NCBI RefSeq assembly: GCF_000614585.1
Contig: NZ_BAKX01000002.1
Coordinates: 62,001 to 126,000 of the forward strand
DNA length: 64,000 nt
DNA from: Porphyromonas gingivicanis JCM 15907
GTDB lineage: Bacteria > Bacteroidota > Bacteroidia > Bacteroidales > Porphyromonadaceae
Direction: 5' to 3'
Made by a program: the position numbers and the translations under genes. The notes under the pieces were generated by a model. The model worked only from the letters and a program-made list of their open reading frames with translations, made no database searches and was not told where the DNA came from. Below are positions 56,706 through 64,000 of this stretch, piece by piece (positions within the stretch are counted from its first letter, which is position 1; each line of letters begins with the position of its first letter).

Positions 56706-59700
56706 ATGAATCGTTCTCAAATAATTTATAGACTTTGGAAAACTGTGCTACTGCTCGTTAGTGGTGCTGTGCTTTCGAGTGGAGTTGCTTGGGCGCAAAC
56801 AGCTGCTGATGTTACGATGACAGCGGTAGCAACTGATGCACATTGTGTTCAGGATGGAGCTGTTGAAATCAATGTCGCAAAAAAAGAAGGTTCTCCTTAC
56901 AATTTTACTCCGAGTAATGTGAAGTATGATTTACGCGACGATAAAGGAAACTCTTTGGCAGGTGCGAGTGGCCAGTTTGTCTTAAATAATCGTTTTGGAG
57001 GACTGAAAAAAGGTGTCTATAAGGCATACGCTAAGGTGCGTTTTGATAATAGTGTAGAGGTTACTTTAGATCCTATTTCTGTTACTGTAAACTCGGATTA
57101 TAAAGTTCCAACGGTAGCTATTAAACTTGAACGTAAAACGTTGAAGAGCTATAAGGAAAATGGTCAGCGTGTCCCTACGGGGATTATTTCAGTAATGGTT
57201 ACTGGCGGGAATAGACCTGAGTATAAGGTTAAGATGATAGAAACACCATCTAACTATACTGGGATTAAAGAGCATGTCCTTACTCCTGATGTTAAGGTTT
57301 ACTTCTATAATATCCCAGAGGGAGTCTATAAGTTTCAGGTATATGATGAGTGTGGGGGGCAAGAGGTGCAAACTATTAATATGACAGCTGTTGCTTCTGA
57401 TGCCCCTCAGGGGGGGGTTGTTCCCTTTGAGACTAATCCTCAAGCTTCTGAGGAAACCCGCCTGGCTTGTGGTTGGTTCTTCTTCCGTTATCAAAATAGA
57501 GGTATTGCTCAGTTTGTTGGTAATGACCAAGATTTACAGCCCTATTTATCTCCCACAGGTAATAATCTTTCCACTCAAGGAGGAACAGTAGTGCCATTGG
57601 ATACAATTGCTAAGTACTACAATTATGGATTTGCTTATGGGGATGCTAAACCAACGAAGTATTATAAAGTTGGAGAGGTGAATTTTGCAGGTAACTCTAC
57701 TCCTGGTATTGCTGCAGATTGGGGAACCATGTATTATCTTTTTAGTAAGATTTCTAATGGGGCTAAGTGGAGTGATGCTGGTTTTGTGGATACAGATCAA
57801 AAGCCGGAAGTTAGTACTATTAATAAGAATGTTTTTCCAGCTCTTTTTTTACAAGTAAAAGGTTCTCCCGATCAGATGTCCACTGGGTTTCGAGGCAAAA
57901 GAATAAAAACTAAAAAATATGAATTCCTGACTCACTGGATTACCCTTGTGGATCCTTGTCGAACAGATTATTATGTGAATATTAGACCCTCGGATGTCGT
58001 TACAGAACTTTTTTGCTATCCTGTTAAGGTAGGGCTTTTTGATACTGATAAGACAACACGTTTAGGTACAGCGGGCGATGAGGTGTTTACGAAGAAAGGA
58101 AATCCTCCTAGTACCAGATTTAATAATTATGTTTTGAAGGCGGGAAAAGACTATTGGATTAAGGGTGAAGATGGAAGCGGTGCTAAGGTAGAATTCTCTA
58201 TAAGAATAGAGGACAGCTTCACTTATAATGTCAGAGTCAATCCAAGTAGAGATAAATATGATATTTGTAATCGAAAGAGAGGGTCAGCTATCGAAATATA
58301 TCGAGCTACTCCTATTGGTGCTACTTTTTTGAGTCATAAGGTAACTTTGCAGAGCGCTCCTGTTGGATATCAGCCAGAGGAAGATGGTTTAGTGTTGGGA
58401 GAAACATTTGAGTTTCCTGCTAATTTTCCTCCAGCGGAACCCGAAGATAAAGATAGAAGAAACAATCGCTTTTTCCCCTTTGGGAAGAAGTCAGAACTCT
58501 TCCGTAAGAGTAGAGATATATTTGCTCCGAATGGTAAGTATATGTTCAAGATAGAGGATGCGTGTGGCAAGGTTCATATGCTGGAAGCGGAGATTACGAC
58601 GGCTGTAACACCTAAATGGGAGGTTAAAGAAGAGAATTTTAGCCCACGTTTGGTAAATGCTTCTTGTGGACGCGTGCGTATTCATCCCTTTACTCCAGAA
58701 AATAGAACGAATTTCCTTTTTAAGAATGGTGCTGCAGAGCCAATGGATTTAATGTTCTATATCGCCGAGTTCCCAGCAGGTCTCAAGAAGGAAGATGTAA
58801 CTCATAACTTACAATCTGGAAGTGCTTGGGCATGGGTATATCACACAGCTTTGTGGTTTGGAGCAAATCAAGCCAATCCTGAGAATCTTTATTTTGAGTT
58901 GCCTAAAACCAATGGTAAAATAAAAATTGGAGTAGCTCCATTTAGTAGATCTAACGAGTATGACAGAGTTTTTAGAGACTTGCCGTGTATGCCTGTTTAT
59001 ACTATCGACTTATCTAACATCCCTCTCTCTTACGAACGAGAGACTTATATTGGGTATAGTTGTCCCGATGGCTTAACGGGTCGTCTCTTTATTGTTCCTA
59101 CTAATAATGTAGGGGGGGTAAAAATAGAACTCTTTTATGAAGGAGAAAGTCTTCCTTTTGCAACGCAGATTTTAGCAAAAGATCAAGTAAAGAATGGGGC
59201 TTCGTTCAATTTAGCAGCTCCTGCAGGAAAGAAACTCCCAGGTAAACTTCGTGCTAAATTGACTGATATGGAGTGTTCTAATTTTAATGATGAATCTCTC
59301 ATTGTATATAACCTCCCATCTCCAGACATGATTAGAACTCCTAATCAACAGCGTAAATATTGTGTGGGCGATAATATAGAGTTGGCTGTGATTAATTTGG
59401 GAGAAGGAATTACTTACTCATGGAAACTTCCTAATGGGCAAACTCGCACAGGACAGAAGATTGTACTTACGAATGTAGATGAGACTTATTCGGGAGAGTA
59501 TGAGATAACGATTAATAATATACTTTGTGGAGGTACTTCTTCAAGTATAAGTCAGAAGTTTGTCCTTTCTGTAGCACCACGTGAACTGTGGTGGCGCAAG
59601 GATGCCCAGAATGCAGACTGGCATAACCTCAATAACTGGGCCAAGAGAGATGGTGTACCCGTACAAGCTGTTCCTGCTCCTTGTACTACAGTGCATATAC

Positions 59701-61466
59701 CTGCAGAAGTGGATAACGCTTTCCCAGACCTTGCTGGTGCTATTACCAAACGAGATGTCTACGGTGCGCCTGAGTGTAATGATGTTTATTTCCACTATGG
59801 TTCTCAATTAGGAACTCCGCAACAGCTTTCCTACCATAATGCTTATGTAGACTATAATTTTGGTGAAATGAGCAATAGCGGTGTCGTTACTGCTTATGTT
59901 GAACTCGGGCATCCTTCTGCAGACAGTAAACTTATGGAGCGTAATCGTTGGTATATGATTGCTACTCCTCTTAAAGATATGGTTTCTGGAGACTTTGGGG
60001 TAGGAGGTTATCCCAAAACGTATCAACGTTATTTAAAGATGTCTACAGCAACTCCTTTGACCGATGCATCTTTCACAAAACCCTTTAATTCTCAAGTAGA
60101 ACCATTGTCAAATCACAATCATGCAATGGCTTTGCGAGTGGCTGGTTATCAAAGTGGTAAAGTTGGTTATAGTGATCATACGCGTCTCAATATGTTAGAT
60201 GGTATTTTCCGTCTACCTTTCTTTGAAAATCCTCGTTCTTCTTCTGCTTATGCTCATCATGATTATGATGATCATACAGAAACAAGTACTTTCCGCTATT
60301 ATAATGAAAATACTTTAGCACTAACGAATAGGACTGATAGTTATAAGAGAACTTTACCTGATGCATTCCGTTTTGTTTTTGAAAAGAATAATCCGGGTCG
60401 TCGTGGAAAGATTGGTAATATTCATGTTGGAGGTGTTAATACAGAGGGATACTCTTTAGGAGCTAAGCCCACAGGTGGCGTTGGAGACTGGATAATGTTG
60501 GGTAATCCATTTATGACACCGATGGATTTCGATAAGTTCTATGAAGTGAATCAAGATAAGATAGAACCTTACTACTACCTCTTTACAGAGAATGTTTGGA
60601 AGGTTTACTCCAAAGCAACAGCACCGGCTTCGACTCTTTCCAAAGAGATTGCTCCTTTGCAATCTATTGTCGTGAAGCGTAAGGCGGTAGGCGACCTTCT
60701 TTTCCCCACATCAGGAGATAAGTCTGTTCTTCTCCCATCATGGCGCACAGGACAGCCTGGTCGTTACGAGGTGAAGAATGCAGGTGTGGTTTCTATGGAG
60801 GAAGTGCCTCTTACTATCAATGTAGCCAATAGAGAGGGCGACTATTCACAGGCTTTCTTGGGTTGGACTAATGATGTCTCTGCTCCTGCATTCGTAAATA
60901 GTGAGTATGCTTCTATGCCTACAGTCTTCTTGGTAGAGCCTGATGCTGGAGATTACAATGCTATTACTTATCCTAAGAGAGCTCATGGTACTATCAATTT
61001 AGGAGTAGCTTCTTCGCTTTCGTCTCCTTTGACACTCTCTTTTGACCATATAGATCGCTCGGTATATGAAGAGCTTACATTGGTCGATAAGCATGAGGGA
61101 GTAGAGCAAGATCTCCTAAGCAACCCTCAGTACGACTTTATCCATAAGCCCGATACGACTCCTGCTACACGTTTTGCTTTGCGTATCAAACGCTTTGGTA
61201 TAACCAATGTTACATCGAGTGACGAGATGCCTATTGCTGAGTTCAAGATGTTCTACAGAGCAGGTAGCCTCCGTGTCGAGAGTCCCGATGCTCTCCATCG
61301 AGTAGTTGTTTACGATATGCAGGGTAAGACATTGGCAGACGAAGTTTTGACAGACAATGCTACTCGTACTGTAGAAGTAGATACTAATAATGCTCATGGA
61401 GTGGTAGTAGTAGAAGTATTCTTCAAGAATGGAATGCGTACGGTACGTAAATACGATTTGCGATAA
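56706..61466 (+). CDS. Large secreted surface protein (1586 residues), probable T9SS cargo
   Basis: A signal peptide (MNRSQIIYRLWKTVLLLVSG, cut after GVAWAQ) is followed by beta-rich, adhesin-like sequence. Recognisable pieces are an Ig/PKD-like module (YCVGDNIELAVINLGEGITY, YSWKLPNGQTRTG), a segment (ADWHNLNNWAKRDGVPVQAV, TVHIPAEVDNAFPDLAG) common in secreted Bacteroidota proteins, and a C-terminal sorting-domain-like end (HRVVVYDMQGKTLADEVL, GVVVVEVFFKNGMRTVRKYD). The middle is unfamiliar. The DUF3575, DUF3868 and Mfa2-like genes follow at gaps of 54, 26 and 21 bases, so this may be the surface product of a pilus-type operon. A role in adhesion is inferred only. Confidence 0.8.
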   Translation: MNRSQIIYRLWKTVLLLVSGAVLSSGVAWAQTAADVTMTAVATDAHCVQDGAVEINVAKKEGSPYNFTPSNVKYDLRDDKGNSLAGASGQFVLNNRFGGLKKGVYKAYAKVRFDNSVEVTLDPISVTVNSDYKVPTVAIKLERKTLKSYKENGQRVPTGIISVMVTGGNRPEYKVKMIETPSNYTGIKEHVLTPDVKVYFYNIPEGVYKFQVYDECGGQEVQTINMTAVASDAPQGGVVPFETNPQASEETRLACGWFFFRYQNRGIAQFVGNDQDLQPYLSPTGNNLSTQGGTVVPLDTIAKYYNYGFAYGDAKPTKYYKVGEVNFAGNSTPGIAADWGTMYYLFSKISNGAKWSDAGFVDTDQKPEVSTINKNVFPALFLQVKGSPDQMSTGFRGKRIKTKKYEFLTHWITLVDPCRTDYYVNIRPSDVVTELFCYPVKVGLFDTDKTTRLGTAGDEVFTKKGNPPSTRFNNYVLKAGKDYWIKGEDGSGAKVEFSIRIEDSFTYNVRVNPSRDKYDICNRKRGSAIEIYRATPIGATFLSHKVTLQSAPVGYQPEEDGLVLGETFEFPANFPPAEPEDKDRRNNRFFPFGKKSELFRKSRDIFAPNGKYMFKIEDACGKVHMLEAEITTAVTPKWEVKEENFSPRLVNASCGRVRIHPFTPENRTNFLFKNGAAEPMDLMFYIAEFPAGLKKEDVTHNLQSGSAWAWVYHTALWFGANQANPENLYFELPKTNGKIKIGVAPFSRSNEYDRVFRDLPCMPVYTIDLSNIPLSYERETYIGYSCPDGLTGRLFIVPTNNVGGVKIELFYEGESLPFATQILAKDQVKNGASFNLAAPAGKKLPGKLRAKLTDMECSNFNDESLIVYNLPSPDMIRTPNQQRKYCVGDNIELAVINLGEGITYSWKLPNGQTRTGQKIVLTNVDETYSGEYEITINNILCGGTSSSISQKFVLSVAPRELWWRKDAQNADWHNLNNWAKRDGVPVQAVPAPCTTVHIPAEVDNAFPDLAGAITKRDVYGAPECNDVYFHYGSQLGTPQQLSYHNAYVDYNFGEMSNSGVVTAYVELGHPSADSKLMERNRWYMIATPLKDMVSGDFGVGGYPKTYQRYLKMSTATPLTDASFTKPFNSQVEPLSNHNHAMALRVAGYQSGKVGYSDHTRLNMLDGIFRLPFFENPRSSSAYAHHDYDDHTETSTFRYYNENTLALTNRTDSYKRTLPDAFRFVFEKNNPGRRGKIGNIHVGGVNTEGYSLGAKPTGGVGDWIMLGNPFMTPMDFDKFYEVNQDKIEPYYYLFTENVWKVYSKATAPASTLSKEIAPLQSIVVKRKAVGDLLFPTSGDKSVLLPSWRTGQPGRYEVKNAGVVSMEEVPLTINVANREGDYSQAFLGWTNDVSAPAFVNSEYASMPTVFLVEPDAGDYNAITYPKRAHGTINLGVASSLSSPLTLSFDHIDRSVYEELTLVDKHEGVEQDLLSNPQYDFIHKPDTTPATRFALRIKRFGITNVTSSDEMPIAEFKMFYRAGSLRVESPDALHRVVVYDMQGKTLADEVLTDNATRTVEVDTNNAHGVVVVEVFFKNGMRTVRKYDLR

Positions 61467-61520
61467 ATAACTTACTCTCTTGCTTAGAGGTAAATAAGGA
61501 CAATGATAAAATACTATGAT

Positions 61521-62129
61521 ATGAAAAAGTTTCTGCTTATTGGAGCGTTGTTGCTAGTAGCTTTCTCTTCGGCTTTTGCCCAAAAAGTAGCTATAAAGAA
61601 CAACCTTGCCTATGATGCTCTTCTTACTCCCAACCTCTCTTTAGAGATTGCTTTAGGACGTAAGGTTACCTTGGATACTCAGCTGGGAGCCAACTTCTTC
61701 TTCTATGAAAAGAACTCTTTAGCCACAGGGTATACTCCTAAGAAATGGAGTCACTGGTTGGTACAGCCCGAACTCCGTCTTTGGACTTGTGATGCCTTTA
61801 ATGGTTGGTTCTTTGGGGTACATGCTCATGGGGGGCTTATGAATGTTGGAGGGGTAAATATCCCTTACTTTATCCTACAGAATAAAGAGAATAAGATGGC
61901 AGACCATCGTTACGAAGGTTGGTTTATCGGTGGTGGTGTGAGTGTGGGGTATCATTGGATGCTCTCTTCTCGCTTCAGTCTTGAGGCTTCTATTGGAGCA
62001 GGTTATGCTCGTATCATGTATGATAAGTATAAGTGTACTACTTGTGGCGAGCGTCTCGCGAAAGATCAGGTGGCAGACTATATTGGTCCTACCAAGGCTA
62101 CCCTCTCTTTGATATATATGATTAAGTAA
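61521..62129 (+). CDS. DUF3575 outer-membrane protein
   Basis: A 202-residue predicted outer-membrane barrel (start at 61521; a Met at 61503 would precede it by 6 residues). Signal MKKFLLIGALLLVAFSSAFA. Family features are KNNLAYDALLTPNLSLEIAL, WLVQPELRLWTC, GWFIGGGVSVGYHW and the Cys pair YKCTTCGERLAKDQ. In Bacteroidota fimbrial operons DUF3575 and DUF3868 proteins commonly precede Mfa2/FimB genes. The corresponding part is fused to an OmpA-like domain at the 34-kb locus. Confidence 0.88.
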   Translation: MKKFLLIGALLLVAFSSAFAQKVAIKNNLAYDALLTPNLSLEIALGRKVTLDTQLGANFFFYEKNSLATGYTPKKWSHWLVQPELRLWTCDAFNGWFFGVHAHGGLMNVGGVNIPYFILQNKENKMADHRYEGWFIGGGVSVGYHWMLSSRFSLEASIGAGYARIMYDKYKCTTCGERLAKDQVADYIGPTKATLSLIYMIK

Positions 62130-62155
62130 AAACGATAAAGAAAAAGGAATTAGCA

Positions 62156-63601
62156 ATGAATAAGATATACAAATTTCTAATCGTTTCCCTCTTCGGAGCT
62201 TCGCTCTCTTTTGGAGTTTCTGCTCAGAAAACAGAAACCTATAAGTGGACGAGTAGTAATGTCAAGATAGAGCGTTCGCAAGACAGACAACACCTCAATG
62301 TGTCGTTTTCTGTTCTCCCCGATCGCAAGATAATGTCTCAAGAGTTGGTGTACATCTACCCTACACTGGTAAGTGCAGACAATTCTAAGGAGGTAAGCCT
62401 TGAGCCTTTGTGCATTGTAGGCAATAAGCGTGCAAAGGTTATCAAGCGTGCAAAGGTGTTAAAGAATAAGATGCACCTCCCTGTTGTAGAGGAGGTACAT
62501 TCAGCCAAGTTTGCTTCCATAGAGGTAGAGCGTTCTGTGCCCTTTGAACGTTGGATGGCGAAGTCTCGCCTTGTACTTCGTGAGGAAGTGTATGGTTGTG
62601 CCGAGTGTAAGAAGAAAGATCGTGAGCGCGGTTCCTATGATGCAGGCATCCATTCTTTCTCTCCCGAAGATTATCGTTACTCATTTGTTGAGCCTAAGGC
62701 GGTAGCTGTTAAACGTCATGAGGAGAGCTTTGAGAGTAAGGTTAACTTCGTTGTAGCGCGTCATGAACTCAAGAGAGATTATAAGAACAATGCTTCTGAA
62801 CTCAATCGTTTGGACGACTTTGTGAAGAAAGCTTTGAGCTTAGAGGGAACTACTTTGGATGTAGTACATGTAGAAGGGTATGCCTCTCCCGAAGGAGATG
62901 CTAATGCCAACCAAACTCTCTCAGAGCGTCGTGCCGATGTTTTGGCTAACTATGTACGCAATAAGTATCCGCAGATTAAACGTACACAAAACCTCAAGGT
63001 TAAGGGGTTTGGTTCAGACTGGGCTGGTCTTCGTAAGGCTGTTGAGGCTTCTAATCTTTCTTATAAGGCACAGGTGCTCAAAGCGCTTGATACTCATTCC
63101 GATCACTTGGGTAAACGTAATGCCCTTCTTCAAATAGAGGGTGGTCAGGCTTATCACTACCTTTTGGAAAATATTTATCCTCCGCTCCGTCGTACTACTT
63201 TCCGTATGGGTTACAAGGTGCGTCCATTCACTATTGACGAATTGCCTCGTATCTTCGGTAAGAAACCTGAGTTGATGAGTAATCAAGAGCACTATATGCT
63301 GGCTCAGCAGTATATTAAAGAGGGTAAAAATCCTCTTCCAGTATTTGAAACAGCTTATCGTATCTATCCAGACGATGTGGTAGCTGCTCTCAACTATGCC
63401 AACGCTCTTTTGAAATATGATGGAAGTAAGCAGGCAGAAAAAGCTGTGTGTGTACTCCAACCTTTTAGAGACGATGTTCGTACAGCTCTTCCTACAGCTA
63501 TAGCAGAACATATGTTGGGCTATGAAGAAGCGGCAGAAAAAACTCTCAGCGATGCAGCTGCTAAGGGATGCAAGATAGCTCAAGAGATTTTGAACCGATA
63601 A
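62156..63601 (+). CDS. DUF3868/OmpA-like fimbrial accessory protein
   Basis: A 481-residue envelope protein with signal MNKIYKFLIVSLFGASLSFG. A DUF3868-type N-terminal domain (NVKIERSQDRQHLNVSFSVL, REEVYGCAECKKKDRERG) is followed by an OmpA-like peptidoglycan-binding region (VHVEGYASPEGDANANQTLS, ERRADVLANYVRNKYP) and a C-terminal helical TPR-like region (VFETAYRIYPDDVVAALNYA). Proteins of this class support export or anchoring of type V fimbriae at the outer membrane. The gap to the DUF3575 gene is 26 bases. Confidence 0.88.
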   Translation: MNKIYKFLIVSLFGASLSFGVSAQKTETYKWTSSNVKIERSQDRQHLNVSFSVLPDRKIMSQELVYIYPTLVSADNSKEVSLEPLCIVGNKRAKVIKRAKVLKNKMHLPVVEEVHSAKFASIEVERSVPFERWMAKSRLVLREEVYGCAECKKKDRERGSYDAGIHSFSPEDYRYSFVEPKAVAVKRHEESFESKVNFVVARHELKRDYKNNASELNRLDDFVKKALSLEGTTLDVVHVEGYASPEGDANANQTLSERRADVLANYVRNKYPQIKRTQNLKVKGFGSDWAGLRKAVEASNLSYKAQVLKALDTHSDHLGKRNALLQIEGGQAYHYLLENIYPPLRRTTFRMGYKVRPFTIDELPRIFGKKPELMSNQEHYMLAQQYIKEGKNPLPVFETAYRIYPDDVVAALNYANALLKYDGSKQAEKAVCVLQPFRDDVRTALPTAIAEHMLGYEEAAEKTLSDAAAKGCKIAQEILNR

Positions 63602-63622
63602 ACGAAGAAAACTGACTAAACA

Positions 63623-64000
63623 ATGAACTCATCATTTATGAATCGTATAAATAAACTCAAAATTTGGTGCTGGGCAGTAGTTGCAGTGCTTCTTGCGGGA
63701 GTTACTTCTTCTTGTAAGCGACACGTGTTTGACAACTTGGCTTCCTGCGAAAGAGGAGTCTATATTAATATCTATGAGCAAACAGAGTGTGCCAAAGCTC
63801 CCTCTTTTCCAGAGGTTAAGAGTTTGCATATCTACACTTTCAACGAGCAGGATAAGTGGGTGTCTACCACAGTAAACAAAGACTTTCGTCTTTCTGCAGA
63901 GGGAGAGGTATTGGTTCCAGTGCCAACCCATGGTCGTTATAGCTTCGTAGTGTGGGCTAATGTAGATGATCATTTTGAATTAAAAGAACTCAATAACGAA
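63623..64000 (+). CDS. FimB/Mfa2-like fimbrial lipoprotein (N-terminal part, cut by window edge)
   Basis: 126 codons are present and the frame runs off the right edge. The lipobox VTSSC has its Cys at 31 if the first Met (63623) is used, or 26 from the Met at 63638. The sequence RGVYINIYEQTECAKAPSFP, LHIYTFNEQDKWV and GRYSFVVWANVDDHFEL is the usual Mfa2/FimB opening. It follows DUF3868 by 21 bases, as in other fimbrial operons. Confidence 0.85.
   Translation, partial: MNSSFMNRINKLKIWCWAVVAVLLAGVTSSCKRHVFDNLASCERGVYINIYEQTECAKAPSFPEVKSLHIYTFNEQDKWVSTTVNKDFRLSAEGEVLVPVPTHGRYSFVVWANVDDHFELKELNNE

Noticed and set aside
1-64000. tRNA, rRNA, tmRNA or RNase P genes
   Set aside because: I looked for T-loop and CCA-type signatures in the intergenic stretches and saw none. 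A covariance-model scan would be decisive.

Overview
The window looks like a chromosomal segment of an anaerobic Bacteroidota, most likely Porphyromonas or a close relative. The evidence is a PorW-type type IX secretion (T9SS) lipoprotein, at least five secreted proteins with T9SS-like C-terminal sorting domains, two FimA/Mfa-type (type V) pilus loci, a MurF-Alr fusion enzyme, a hybrid two-component regulator, and many Bacteroidota promoters (TTTG-N19/20-TAnnTTTG). The genus is inferred, not proven. I saw no rRNA, tRNA, CRISPR array, transposase or prophage.

Layout. 1-6.4 kb (minus): a probable operon of a DUF4369/thioredoxin-like lipoprotein, a GSCFA protein, MurF-Alr and DnaG (cut by the left edge). 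6.4-11.2 kb: a 1.3-kb repeat-rich non-coding stretch, then an AT-rich two-gene island of a Panacea-like (DUF4065-type) protein and a large protein with three C-terminal membrane helices. This is the best candidate for an undescribed toxin-antitoxin or defence system. 11.3-15.4 kb: two divergent leucine-rich-repeat surface proteins. 15.8-25.2 kb: housekeeping genes (FocA-type transporter, YitT-type membrane protein, cyclophilin, RsmI-like and RsmF-like rRNA methyltransferases, outer-membrane barrel, L34, Maf, KdsC). 25.5-28.7 kb: cupin, small membrane protein, T9SS cargo, VanX-type dipeptidase. 28.9-35.5 kb (minus): a five-gene pilus locus with an OmpA-like/DUF3575 fusion, an anchor-like lipoprotein and three paralogous fimbrillins, one carrying a GLUG-type extension. 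36.5-45.2 kb: L19, a T9SS cargo, ketopantoate reductase, DUF6796, lipoprotein thiol peroxidase, Ogt and a TonB-dependent-receptor-like barrel. 45.7-56.0 kb: a Cys-rich membrane protein, PorW, an HU-like protein, a TPR hybrid histidine kinase/AraC regulator, an Ig-like lipoprotein and a DUF2520 protein. 56.7-64 kb: a 1586-residue surface protein apparently co-transcribed with DUF3575, DUF3868 and an Mfa2/FimB-like gene, which is cut by the right edge.

Twelve otherwise conserved genes appear to be interrupted by 16 single-base indels, mostly one-base losses and several of them in short homopolymers. Restoring one base at each site gives full-length proteins with intact domains, so I annotate these as single genes. 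Consensus errors are the likeliest cause, but true frameshifts cannot be excluded from one sequence.

How the genes work together. PorW would help drive T9SS export of the LRR, repeat and 1586-residue proteins. The two pilus loci would assemble lipoprotein-derived fimbriae. The core genes serve envelope building (MurF-Alr, KdsC) and translation (L19, L34, RsmI, RsmF).
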